From Phytohabitans flavus (lineage in GTDB: Bacteria; Actinomycetota; Actinomycetes; Mycobacteriales; Micromonosporaceae), in NCBI RefSeq assembly GCF_011764545.1, contig NZ_AP022870.1, positions 5,130,001 through 5,194,000 of the forward strand: a DNA stretch of 64,000 nucleotides. The letters run 5' to 3'. This document shows, in pieces, positions 45,596 through 54,333 of this stretch (its first letter is position 1; the number at the start of each line of letters is the position of its first letter). Below the pieces are notes generated by a model. That model had not been told where the DNA came from, did not search any database, and saw only the letters and a list, made by a program, of their open reading frames with translations. The position numbers and the translations under genes were made by a program.

Positions 45596-46593
45596 ATGGA
45601 TAGCCGAGTCGAGCGCGCAGCGGGCGGCGCGATCGTGGTGCCGCAGATGAACGCGGTCGCCCTTGACCGGTTCGGCGGCGTCGACGAACTCTCGTCGCGC
45701 CGGGTACCGCTCCCGGAGGTCGGCGACGACGACGTTCTCATCCGGGTGGAGTTCGCAGGGGTCGCGTCCTGGGACGCGTTCGAGCGGGAGGGGGCTACGA
45801 CGGCGTTTTCGGCGTCGCGTCGACCTTCCCCTATGTTCTTGGCTGGGACGCGGCGGGCACGGTGGCCGCGGTCGGACGCGATGTCACTCGGTTCGATGTG
45901 GGTGATCGTGTCTACGCTTCGACGATGCCGGTGAAGCGTGGCGGCTTTTACGCTGAGTACGGTGTCGTTGAGGCGGAGTTCGTGGCTCATGTGCCCGACC
46001 GGCTGCCGACCGAACAGGCCGGCGCGATGCCTTGGGATGCCCTGACCGCACTGAGCGGCCTCGATCTGCTCGGTCTGCGGCCGGACGAAACGCTCATGGT
46101 CTTCGGAGCCAGCGGAGGCGTCGGGCACATGGCCGTGCAGCTGGCGCGGTACAGCGGCCTCCGAGTGTTGGCCGTGGCCTCTGGTGACGATGGTGTCGCC
46201 CTGGCCCGGCGGTTGGGCGCCGACGACGTCGTCAACGGTCGAAAGGAGGATGTGTTGGCGGCGGCACTCGAGTTCGCACCTGGCGGGCTCGATGCGGCTC
46301 TGGTCACCGCGGGCGGCGAGACTGCCGAACGATCTCTTCGCGCGGTCAAGAAGTCGGGACGGATCGCTTGGCCGAACGGTGTCATGCCCGTGCCTGTGAC
46401 CCCGCCGGGCCCGCCGGTGTCCTACTACGACGGGGATATAAGCCGTGCCGGCACCGATCGGCTGAACGCGATCATCGAGGCGAGCTCCTTTGAGGTCCAC
46501 GTCGCCCGGACCTTCCCGTTCAAGCGAGTCAAGGATGCGCATCGCACCCTCAACGATCACTATGTCGGGAAGCTGGCCCTCAAGGTCGGATAG
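45596..46593 (+). CDS. Zinc-less quinone oxidoreductase (MDR family), frame broken once
   Basis: NADP-dependent medium-chain reductase of about 332 residues. The N-terminal catalytic part is NAVALDRFGGVDELSSRRVP; the cofactor fold has MVFGASGGVGHMAVQLARYS and the final block is FPFKRVKDAHRTLNDHYVGK. It lacks the structural-zinc Cys cluster, as in quinone reductases. The frame breaks at the G5 run 45790-45794; one more G gives FEREGGYDGVFGVASTFPYV and LGWDAAGTVAAVGRDV. The length (3n+2) agrees. The start is ATG 45596 after AAGGAGGG. It is probably induced by electrophiles or quinones through the divergent MarR. Confidence 0.9.
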
Positions 46594-46632
46594 AACGCAA
46601 CAAGCGGTTCGACGCTCCGGCTGCCAACGGCA

Positions 46633-47105
46633 TCAACGCCGCTTAGCCTGCCTGACACGCTGGTAGCGGTCGAGGTCCTTCGCGGTCCGGCGTTTCAGTT
46701 CCAGGTCAGCGTGACGATGGGACTGGGTCGTATGGATGGTGGCGTGGCCGAGCCAGAACGCGATGCTGGCGGTGTCGATCCCGGCGTTCGAGAGCTCATC
46801 GGGCGGGTGTGTCGCCGTGTGTGCGGGGTGCCGTTCTTTCCGCCCAGGCTCGGTCCGGGCAGCGTCTGGACCGCGATCACGATGTGTCGGGTGACAAAGC
46901 ATTGCGCCCGCCGCCCGGGTCGCCGTTATTCCCGTGCTGGTCGGGAACAACGGCGACTCTGACGGCCCGTGAAGCTCGGTGAGCCACGCGGTCAAGGGGC
47001 CGGACGGTGAGCTTCTGAAGCGGTCTCACCCAGTGCTTACATCCCTTGCCGATGCAGCGGAGTTGAATGTGCGGGCCGACCTCATATCGTTTACACCAAA
47101 GGCCG
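46633..47105 (-). pseudogene. Tyrosine recombinase C-terminal remnant
   Basis: The catalytic end of a phage-type integrase is readable in two frames: GPHIQLRCIGKGCKHWVRPL then TAWLTELHG and LFPTSTG, and finally NAGIDTASIAFWLGHATIHT followed by TTQSHRHADLELKRRTAKDL. The H-x-x-R box is damaged (HTATHPPDE instead of HTLRHTAA) and the nucleophile Tyr is replaced by His in TTQSHRHADL, so it is dead. Confidence 0.65.
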
Positions 47106-47719
47106 TTCAGCTCGCTCGGCAGGCCACCTAGAGGCAGCGGTCGCCGACGCCGGCGGGCGTACGTGGCGGCACCGACCGACAAGCCGATCTGGTCGGCGAG
47201 CAGTGCTGGTGGTAGTTGGGCGGCGAGGGCCGCGAGCGCGCCATTGCGGGCATGGAGTGCGTTCGTCAGTCCGAGCTTGGCGGCTCGGTCGCGGAGACGT
47301 TCCCCGGATAGCGGCCGGTTGCCTTGGCTGCTGGGGAACAGCCAGCGTGAGCCGGTCCTGCGGGAGTGGCCGGCAACCTCGCGGGCGAGTCAGGCGAGGG
47401 GTTCGCGGAGCCGGATAGGGGTGACAGCCAGAGTCAGGGTGGTCCGGCTGTCGGTCACGGTGACGGCGTTGACGTCGAGGGCAGCCAGGCGAGTGATGCG
47501 TTGGCCGAACAGTAGGACGAGGACGGCCGCGAGGCGTGCGGGTGGATCGTCGAGTTGGTCGCGCAGGAGGCGCTGGGCCAGGGCGAGGCGTCCCTCGTCG
47601 TCCAGCATCGCGCGTTGTTCCCGGCTGATGCTGGCCGGGACGTCCAGCTCAGCAGGCATGTAGTCGTGGTCGACGGCCCATTTCACGAACGACCGCAGAG
47701 CGGGTCGATGGCTGGGCAG
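47106..47719 (-). pseudogene. Second integrase-like remnant ending at the CRISPR array
   Basis: One frame reads RSFVKWAVDHDYMPAELDVP, SISREQRAMLDDEGRLALAQ and LFGQRITRLAALDVNAVTV, then an in-frame TGA after IRLREPLA, then REVAGHSRRTGSRWLFPSSQ and LGLTNALHARNGALAALAAQ. The pattern resembles site-specific integrase-like proteins of actinobacterial accessory DNA. The N-terminus is cut where the CRISPR array begins. Confidence 0.5.
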
Positions 47720-48175
47720 TGACCATCCCCGCGTGTGCGGGGAGCACTTGCCGAGCGAGAGCCACCTCGTGGTGTGCGACGGACCATACCCACGTGCGCG
47801 GGGAGCACGGGATTGTGTCGGCACCGTCGCATCCATCCGGAGGACCATCCCCGCGTGCGCGGGGAGCACGGCGGTGTCGTCTTCGGGCGGTGGCGGCACG
47901 GCGGGACCATCCCCGCGTGCGCGGGGAGCACGCCATCCACTTTAGGGCTTTTCCGAGCGTGGAGGGACCATCCCCGCGTGCGCGGGGAGCACAAGCGCAG
48001 CTTCGTTTATCTGATCGACCGCGCGGGACCATCCCCGCGTGCGCGGGGAGCACTGGCTGCCGCTCGGCCTCATCGCCGCCGGCGCCGGACCATCCCCGCG
48101 TGCGCGGGGAGCACGATACCGCGCCGACAACGGTTTTCGCGGCACTCGGACCATCCCCGCGTGCGCGGGGAGCAC
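47720..48175 (-). CRISPR. Orphan CRISPR array, type I-E-like repeats
   Basis: Eight 28-base repeats separated by seven spacers (six of 33 bases, one of 34). On the minus strand the repeat begins GTGCTCCCCGCGCACG and ends CGGGGATGGTCC, with an internal hairpin, the type I-E form found in many actinobacteria. Repeats start at 47720, 47781, 47842, 47904, 47965, 48026, 48087 and 48148. The two leftmost copies carry substitutions; the other six are identical. The decayed end is therefore the left end, and the leader is at the right, so transcription is leftward. No cas gene is present in the window, so processing and adaptation must come from elsewhere, or the array is inactive. Confidence 0.95.
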
Positions 48176-48240
48176 ACTTGTTGACCTGGGACTTTACGGG
48201 CGCGTGGGCTGGATTTTATTCACTTTGTCGTCCGAGTCAT
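48176..48240 (-). promoter_or_regulatory. Probable CRISPR leader
   Basis: The sequence next to the intact end of the array turns locally AT-rich (ATTTTATTCACTTTGTCG near 48213-48232), unlike its surroundings. With repeat decay at the opposite end this marks the leader and promoter side. Confidence 0.5.
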
Positions 48241-48434
48241 GCCGTCTGCCGGCATGCATCTCGCGCCACCGGCCTGGCCTCCGACTGCGCGGAGTCCATG
48301 CTGGACCACGAGACCTGCTGACGCCAGCATCGACCCGGAAGACGTCGACACGAACCGGCATACGCCAGGTCCCAGTCGACCCTACCGACGGCCGCGCAAG
48401 CGTCGAGCGCTTACGCGGCCGTCGGGGGCTCGAC
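48241..48434. other. Spacer between CRISPR leader and integrase
   Basis: No gene is supported in these 194 bases. Confidence 0.3.
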
Positions 48435-49461
48435 CTACGCGAGCGGGTGTGGTTCGCCGGTGAGGGCAGCCACCGCCGCTGCCACTTCCTGCAACGTCGC
48501 ACGTACATACGTGGTCGTCGTGCCAACGTTGGCACCGCCGTCGGTGTGACCGGCGAAGGCACGAGCCACCGCGTATCCGAAGGCACGCTCCACCCACGTC
48601 AACGTCGTATGCCGCAACCAATGTGTACTGATCTGCTGCGTCGCGACCCAGGGCAGATGCCGACGGATCCGCGCCCAGAGATGGTCGTAACGCCGGTAAG
48701 TGATCGGCCGCCCGTCGCGGTAACGCAGTACCGGCGTCCCAGCCGGGGCGGGTCGCGGTCCTCGACAAGCCGTAGCAGGCCCCGCATCAGCGTCGGCGAC
48801 ACCGGCTGCGAGCGCACCGTCTCGCCTTTCTCCCGCAACAGCACCAGACACTGGTCCGGATCGAGGTCTCAAAACGCAGGGCCAAGGCGCCGCCACGCCG
48901 GCAAGCGGTCTCGGTATGCAGCCGCAGGATGATGGCGTCCAGCCCAGGGTCATCGCCGGTCGTCGCAGCGACCTTGTTGATCTCCGCCAACCGCGTATCA
49001 GTCACGGCCCGGCGAGTGCTGGGCAGCCGCCGCGGCTTGGCAACCTTGACCGCCGGGTTGCAGCCCTCGCCGATCAAACCGTCCTTGATCGCATGCCGGT
49101 ACAAGCAGCGCATCGCCGCGATCAGATGCTCCGCCGCCAGACGACCGCCCCGCGCGTTACGGCGTTTGACCACATTGGCCTTGACCCGCTCAGTCAACTG
49201 CTCAACCTCCGACGGAGTCGGCTCGTCCAGCCGCCGCTCACCCCAATGCTCGACGATCCGATTCCAATACGAGCTGTAAACCCGCCGGGTGCCGGCACTG
49301 ACGGCGGCCGAGACCACCGGCACATACGCGGCGAACGTCGGAGCCGGCCGCGTCGGAGCGGCCTGCTGTAAGTCAGCGGGCGAGATACCGAGCCGGGACA
49401 GCAGCACCAGCGCCGCCTCGACCTCCGCGGGACCGGGTCGCGTGCTCGGTGGCGCGGTCAT
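48435..49461 (-). CDS. Site-specific integrase (tyrosine recombinase), frame broken twice
   Basis: Recombinase of about 343 residues. The core-binding domain (FAAYVPVVSAAVSAGTRRVY, SSYWNRIVEHWGERRLDEPT) precedes the catalytic domain: LHTETACRRGGALALRF (catalytic Arg), THWLRHTTLTWVERAFGYAV (H-x-x-R), FAGHTDGG and the nucleophile in TTTYVRATLQEV. Two breaks, near 48870 and at the G3 run 48750-48752, are each healed by one base: RFGDLDPDQCLVLLREKGET and EDRDPAPAGTPVLRYRDGRP. The length (3n+1) agrees with two missing bases. The ATG at 49461 overlaps the stop of the AbrB-like gene. It would mobilise the surrounding island. Confidence 0.8.
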
Positions 49462-49967
49462 GCCGCATCACCCCGGACCGCAACAGCGTGGAACTGCGTG
49501 ATCATCTGCGCCAGAGACGACAGTGGCTGGACCACCAGCAACCCCACCTCGGGATAGGCAACCAACAGGACACGAGACCCGCCGATCAGCCCACACCAAT
49601 GCCGCACCGACGCCGGCAGCCGCACCCGACCAGGGTCCGTGACGCGGAACACAGCCCGCTCGTCGGCTGTGACCAGGATCAGGCCCTCACCGAGGCGCAC
49701 GTCCAGGCGGGTACCACGCCGCCAGCCCATAGCCCCGATCACCGCGACATCGGCGATCCGGCCGTCGCGATCGATCGACGCCATCCCGCAGATCAATGAG
49801 CCAGGCTCACGGGCCGGCGACTGGGACAGTGGCAACGCCCGCCGATCACGCGCTGACACAGCCGCACGACCGCAGCGTGCTTGGCCGGGACGACCGGGGA
49901 AATAATCGTGGAGGTCACCGCGACCACCACCGAGAGCCAGCAGCGATGCTGGCCGACTGGTATTCAA
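49458..49967 (-). CDS. AbrB/SpoVT-like partner of the integrase
   Basis: The supported part is the last 110 residues: MASIDRDGRIADVAVIGAMG, WRRGTRLDVRLGEGLILVTA, PASVRHWCGLIGGSRVLLVA and VGLLVVQPLSSLAQMI. This looks like a swapped-hairpin (AbrB/MazE) DNA-binding protein of the type found directly before integrases in actinobacteria. The start is uncertain: ATG 49784 opens the conserved part, while the open frame reaches 49967. The stop overlaps the integrase start, so the two are coupled. It may act as an excision or regulatory factor, by context only. Confidence 0.65.
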   Translation of the reverse strand: MNTSRPASLLALGGGRGDLHDYFPGRPGQARCGRAAVSARDRRALPLSQSPAREPGSLICGMASIDRDGRIADVAVIGAMGWRRGTRLDVRLGEGLILVTADERAVFRVTDPGRVRLPASVRHWCGLIGGSRVLLVAYPEVGLLVVQPLSSLAQMITQFHAVAVRGDAA

Positions 49968-50369
49968 ATGCCCTTGAACACCACTGCGTCAAATCACGCA
50001 GGTATGCCGGGAAATTGTGTCCGAGGATCGACACAAATCGATGCCCAACGGGAGCTGTGCCTCGCCGGCACGCTCTCGCTAACCTAATGCAGAACCCTAC
50101 CTGAGCAAACGCCCTCTCACCATCGATAGCACGAGTGGCAGCAAGGGCCGCCGGGCCAATGACTCGGCGGCCATTTCCCGTGGCAGCTCAGTGCACGACT
50201 GCCCCGCCGCCGTCCATCGTCCAATCTGGACGATGAACCGCGCTCACCGCCCACAGTCCGGTAGTACCCCGCAGCCGCGTCACCTCCACAGCCACCGGCA
50301 GATGTGCGTCCGAACCTGCCCGGCCACGCTACGCGGACCGCGACACCACCAACAACCTCCAACGAACCT
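49968..50369. other. Accessory intergenic region
   Basis: Lower GC than the flanks and no supported gene. Short frames have no recognisable features. Confidence 0.35.
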
Positions 50370-50609
50370 GCCGACGCACCCACCGAGCTCAGGCGCCGCC
50401 GCGCCGACGGCGACGTCGGTGGCGGATGCCGAGCGCGCCTCAATGTAGATCGACCGTCCGTCCCTCTCGGCTAGGAAGTCAGGCCGGCGACTTGTCCCCT
50501 CCAGCACTGGATGGCACGTCACCGTGTAGCCGATCCGGAGCAGGCGCTCATGGAGGTACAACTCGAAGAACGCTCCGCGGACCTGCCTGTCGTCCTTCGC
50601 TCCACACCC
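50370..50609 (-). pseudogene. Nuclease-like protein fragment
   Basis: One frame gives GAFFELYLHERLLRIGYTVT, CHPVLEGTSRRPDFLAERDG then RSIYIEARSASATDVA. This matches the middle of actinobacterial hypothetical proteins with a PD-(D/E)xK-like core (PDF and YIEA). Both ends are missing, and the upstream part of the frame is low-complexity arginine-rich sequence. It is a fragment, possibly of a defence-type gene. Confidence 0.45.
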
Positions 50610-50839
50610 TGACAGGCCACACCGAATCGCTGCACGCACTGGCGGTAGCACCGGACGGCCTCTGGCTCGCGAGCGGCAGCGCAGATCAGTCGCTCCGAAT
50701 CTGGTCTCCCACTGACGGAACATTCGTCAGCACCATCAGAACAGAAGCCACAATCGATCAGATCCGATGGAGCCCGGACAGCACAACAATCTTCTGCGCC
50801 GGAGCCCGCACCGTATACGGCTTTGATCTCCTCCGCTGA
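50592..50839 (+). pseudogene. WD40 repeat protein C-terminal fragment
   Basis: The frame contains LHTLTGHTESLHALAVAPDG then WLASGSADQSLRIWSPTDGT and TIDQIRWSPDSTTIFCAGAR, two WD40 blades ending FDLLR-stop. No start or upstream propeller exists, and it abuts the nuclease-like fragment on the opposite strand, so it is a 3' relic of a large WD40 protein. Confidence 0.6.
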
Positions 50840-51246
50840 CATCACGGACCGCATCCACAAGCCAACCAGCAACACAGATCGCCGCAGCAACAAAGCCTTG
50901 CATCCCGCGGGTGGCGCTGGTCCAAAATTGCTTCACGCAATCAAGAGCGCCCGCCTACGCCGGACGCACGCGCACGCGCTAAGCTGTTCCGGCCCGCGCG
51001 CACGCGCCCACGCATCGACGCTTTCGCAGAAGCCGCGCCGCCGCCAGCACCAAGCACCCCATTGCCAGATCGGTCCCACGGGATCCCAGCTAGATCCAGC
51101 CCCGAGGCCGCCGCAGATTAATCGAAGAATCACGATCAATGGCTCGTGCGCGACGGCAACGCTGACGGCAACCCAGGCCGCCCACTACAACCGTCAGCGC
51201 ACGACGCACACAAGCCATCACGCTTCGGATCGGGCGCGACATCCTG
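50840..51246. other. Accessory intergenic region
   Basis: No supported gene. The sequence is relatively AT-rich and contains only overlapping short frames. Confidence 0.35.
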
Positions 51247-51741
51247 CTACCGAACAGAAACCCAATCCACGAAGGGGGCAGTCTTTGCGCACTGCGGCCA
51301 GACCATCCGCATAAATTTGGCAAACTCAAAGGCTACGGATTCAATCATCGCCAACAGCTCAGCAAGATCGATTTCCTCCACATCCGGATTGGGCATCCAA
51401 CCGGTACGGGAAGCGCAGGCGGCCGTCACGCGATCACCATTAACTACAAAACTTAGCGTGCGCTCTACGCCCTGCCCGTACAAATCCACTTCCACCGAAC
51501 CATTGGATCGCAAGCCATTCAGCAAGTCCGGAAGTTGTTCAATTAGGGTAGACAAGTCGTACCGGATATCCACCGGCCACTGTTCTTGGCCGAAGCCAGC
51601 CATTCTGAACACGCAATCGGTCTCAGCAAGGCGACTGCACAATTCCATGACAACCGACTCGTAGTCCGGGTCAGACGGCCCCTCGGCCGCCAGCTCAGCG
51701 GTCAAGGGCACGACGAGCACGACGTTAAACGACGTCATCAC
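51247..51741 (-). CDS. Hypothetical acidic protein, possibly immunity-like
   Basis: Protein of about 164 residues, acidic and without membrane segments: MMTSFNVVLVVPLTAELAAE, YESVVMELCSRLAETDCVFR, DLSTLIEQLPDLLNGLRSNG, VEEIDLAELLAMIESVAFEF. Its base composition is more AT-rich than the surrounding chromosome, which suggests acquisition. The size, acidity and solitary position in an island resemble immunity proteins of contact-dependent toxin systems, but no toxin is next to it and I do not recognise the family. Confidence 0.65.
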   Translation of the reverse strand: MMTSFNVVLVVPLTAELAAEGPSDPDYESVVMELCSRLAETDCVFRMAGFGQEQWPVDIRYDLSTLIEQLPDLLNGLRSNGSVEVDLYGQGVERTLSFVVNGDRVTAACASRTGWMPNPDVEEIDLAELLAMIESVAFEFAKFMRMVWPQCAKTAPFVDWVSVR

Positions 51742-52338
51742 AGTTACCCTACAGCAATCGGGAATGCAGTCTTATACAGGCCGTTTCGGCGACGGGACAC
51801 GACCACATGTTCTCATGTGGACACCAGCGCCCAGGACACCCACTGACTCATTCGAGACCGTACGACGCCGCGATACAAACGAGATGTCCGAAGAACTCCC
51901 TCAAAGGCCGGCGACCGGCGCAGCGTCCTGGCGGCCCGACCATCGACTGCCGGATACACAGATGCATACGGATCAGAACGACCCATCAACGCGTGGACCT
52001 GGACATCAACGCCCCCACGGGATCAACATCTACGCCCCCGCCGACGGGCGGCCTACCCGCCCAGTCCGCAGCGCGCCCATGGCACACGCCGGCGGCTACG
52101 CACCAGGTCGGCCCCTCCCCCACGCGAACCGCGAATGTGATCAGGGCACCACCGGGCGACGACGAACGGCACGACCTCGTCACATTGGGTAGCGAGCCAA
52201 GCCGGACGCGGTCGCCGCCTATCTGCGAGCCACCAACATGATCATCATCTGCGACCACCACACCTGGGCCCTTGAGAACGACACCGAAACGATCCCACTC
52301 ACACCGGCCACAAACTTCCCGCAGACGACAGCAAGAAT
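51742..52338. other. Accessory intergenic region before tRNA-Leu
   Basis: No supported gene. A forward frame near 52200-52380 (DHHTWALENDTETIPLTPAT) looks protein-like but has no start and is interrupted upstream, so it may be a relic. Confidence 0.35.
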
Positions 52339-52359
52339 CCCCGGCCAGATGGGCCGGGG
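52339..52359 (-). terminator. Terminator hairpin of tRNA-Leu
   Basis: CCCCGGCC and GGCCGGGG pair perfectly with loop AGATG, 46 bases after the tRNA 3' end on its strand, followed there by ATTCTTG. Confidence 0.7.
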
Positions 52360-52404
52360 ACCAGCAAAACATGAGAACGCGTCGCGTTCCGTGTGGAATT
52401 AACG

Positions 52405-52488
52405 TGTCCGAGGGGGGACTTGAACCCCCACGCCCTATACGGGCACTAGCACCTCAAGCTAGCGCGTCTGCCATTCCGCCACCCGGAC
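52405..52488 (-). tRNA. tRNA-Leu, anticodon GAG
   Basis: On the minus strand the molecule begins GTCCGGGTGGCGGAATGGCA and folds into a class II tRNA. The seven-pair acceptor stem is GTCCGGG with CTCGGAC (one G-U), the anticodon arm is CTAGC-TTGAGGT-GCTAG giving anticodon GAG (Leu, codons CUC/CUU), a variable arm GTGCCCGTATAGGGC follows, and the T arm is GGGGG-TTCAAGT-CCCCC. Discriminator A is at 52405 and CCA is not encoded. The total is 84 bases. Confidence 0.95.
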
Positions 52489-52656
52489 TTGCACGTCCAA
52501 CCCTACCTGTGGCGTCAGAACGGGCGCACCGTCCTATCGCCGCCCGAGGGCCGCACGGGGGATCACTGTACACGGCTCTGGCGGGGGTGTGCACGGTGGG
52601 CGCGCGGGGGCGGAAAACCGGCGGCGGCCCGGCTCGTGCCGGATCACACTGGGCCC

Positions 52657-53055
52657 ATGCCGATCAGCCGCATCAATCCGGACGGGTTGCACGTTACGCC
52701 TGGTTATCACCACGTCACCGTCGCGGAGGCGGGGCGGACTGCGTACCTGGCGGGGCAGTGTCCGCTCGGCTCGGACGGGATGATCGTGGGGCTCGGGGAC
52801 TTCGACGCGCAGGTGGACCAGGTGGCGGCGAACACCATGGCGGCGCTCGCGGCGGTCGGTGCTGGGCCGGAGCGGGTCGTGCGGACGGTGATCTACGTGG
52901 TCAGTAGTGACCAGCCGGTGCTGTCGCGGGTGTGGGGGCGGTTCCAGGCCTCACCGCTGGCGCCCGCATTTACCACCGCCAGCACGTTGCTCGGCGTTGC
53001 TCAGCTTGGCTTCACCGGTCAGTTGATCGAGCTGGACGTCACGGCGGCGCTGTAG
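52657..53055 (+). CDS. RidA/YjgF-family protein
   Basis: Protein of 132 residues of the RidA group: SRINPDGLHVTPGYHHVTVA, then RTAYLAGQCPLGSDGMIVGL, FDAQVDQVAANTMAALAAVG, VRTVIYVVSSDQPVLSRVWG and LLGVAQLGFTGQLIELDVTA. In true RidA an Arg near the end (usually in R-x-x-V-x-V) binds the imine carboxylate; here that segment reads GVAQLGFTGQLIELDV and lacks it, so it is probably a Rid relative rather than a classical enamine deaminase. The start is ATG 52657. It precedes the TPR gene by 36 bases. Confidence 0.9.
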   Translation: MPISRINPDGLHVTPGYHHVTVAEAGRTAYLAGQCPLGSDGMIVGLGDFDAQVDQVAANTMAALAAVGAGPERVVRTVIYVVSSDQPVLSRVWGRFQASPLAPAFTTASTLLGVAQLGFTGQLIELDVTAAL

Positions 53056-53091
53056 GACCCGGGTGGCGCGAAGGCGGCACTGCCAGGCAGC

Positions 53092-54210
53092 ATGACGGGC
53101 GTGTCCCAGCCGTCTCCGCTCGCTACCGCGCAGCAGAATGCCCGTGCGCTGCGTGACGCCGGCGACCTCGCCGGTGCCCGGGTAATGCTCGACCAGACCC
53201 TGGAGGGCGCCAAGGTCGCGCTCGGTGAGGACAACCCGGATGTGATCGCGACCGGGCAGGTCCTTGCCGGCCTGCACCGGGAGGCGGGCGACTCGATGGC
53301 GGCGCGGCGGGTGCTGGAGGAGGCGTACGCGGCGGGTCAGCTGCACCTCGGCGACGGGCACCCGCTGATGCTGTCGATCTCCTTCGACCTCGGCGGTGTG
53401 GCGGAGGAGCTGGGCAACCGGCACGAGGCGCGGCGGGCGTTCGGGCGGGTGGCCACGCTTGCTCCCGCCGTTTTCGGCGATGACCACTGGACGGTGCGGG
53501 CGGCGCGTGAGTACCTGGGTGACGCCCAGCCCTCGGCCGAGCTGACCATCCCCTCCGAGGAGCCACCGGCACCACCGCCGATGCAGTTCCCGTCGTCGGC
53601 CGCGTTCGCGATACCAAGCACGCCACAGGTCCAGCCACCGCCGGTCCAGCCACCGCCACCGCCCGCTTACAACCAAGCACCGCCGATCCAGCCACCGCCG
53701 GCACCCGCATACAACCCGCCACCGCCTGTGCAGGCGTATGGCGGCGACTCCGAACCCACGTACCACGTAAGCCGCCCGCGGAAGGTGCGTGGCGCGACGG
53801 TGGCCGCGGTCATCGCGGCCGCCGCCGCCGTTGTGGCCGCGGGGTTCGTGGCGATCCAGGTGGTGTTCGCGGGCGGGGACGGCGACACGCCACCGCCGTC
53901 GGCTTCGCAGGGACCGCGGCTGGCCGGTGACCCGCCGACCGACCTGAAGTTGCGAGTGGACGGTACGGCGATCACGGTCACCTGGAAGGACCCGACGGAG
54001 GGCACGGTGCCGTTCATCGTGTCGGGCGCGCAGGCGGGCCGGCAGCACAGAGCGATGGCGACAATCAGCCCAGGTGAAACGAGCGCGACGATCAACGGCT
54101 TGAACCCGCGCCTGGGCTACTGTTTCACGGTTCTCGCTGTCTACAGCACCGAGGAGTACGCCGCCTCCGGTCAGGTGTGTACGGAGCGCAACACCCCGAC
54201 TCCGGGTTAA
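53092..54210 (+). CDS. TPR protein with Pro-rich linker, one membrane helix and Fn3-like domain
   Basis: Protein of 372 residues. Cytoplasmic TPR helices occupy about residues 10-140 (NARALRDAGDLAGARVMLDQ, HREAGDSMAARRVLEEAYAA). A linker of Pro-Pro-x repeats follows (VQPPPVQPPPPPAYNQAPPI). A membrane helix lies near residue 245 (AAVIAAAAAVVAAGFVAIQV) and the outer domain is a fibronectin type III-like strand set (KLRVDGTAITVTWKDPTE, then INGLNPRLGYCFTVLAVYS). It is upstream of the Fn3/MoxR/DUF58 operon and its architecture, inside helices plus outside Fn3, suits a linking role there. Confidence 0.85.
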   Translation: MTGVSQPSPLATAQQNARALRDAGDLAGARVMLDQTLEGAKVALGEDNPDVIATGQVLAGLHREAGDSMAARRVLEEAYAAGQLHLGDGHPLMLSISFDLGGVAEELGNRHEARRAFGRVATLAPAVFGDDHWTVRAAREYLGDAQPSAELTIPSEEPPAPPPMQFPSSAAFAIPSTPQVQPPPVQPPPPPAYNQAPPIQPPPAPAYNPPPPVQAYGGDSEPTYHVSRPRKVRGATVAAVIAAAAAVVAAGFVAIQVVFAGGDGDTPPPSASQGPRLAGDPPTDLKLRVDGTAITVTWKDPTEGTVPFIVSGAQAGRQHRAMATISPGETSATINGLNPRLGYCFTVLAVYSTEEYAASGQVCTERNTPTPG

Positions 54211-54333
54211 TCCACAGTCGTCAAGATCGCGCGCAACTGAAGCGACCTGCGCCGACACGACTGTCACTAGGGTTATCCACAGGCTTGGCGGAGCGTATCC
54301 ACAGCGGGTACCCGCCTACCCAGCGCACGCCCT

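Noticed and set aside
46600..46660. Possible attachment-site duplicate of the tRNA-Leu 3' end at the far edge of the island
   Set aside because: I looked for the T-arm sequence of the tRNA near this edge and did not find it.
47719..48321. Repetitive ORFs with PACAG and RVRGEH motifs
   Set aside because: These are translations of the CRISPR repeats, not a repeat protein.
50823..51314. 163-codon plus-strand frame in the island
   Set aside because: Composition is His/Ser/Arg-rich without any fold-like pattern and it overlaps the acidic protein gene on the other strand.
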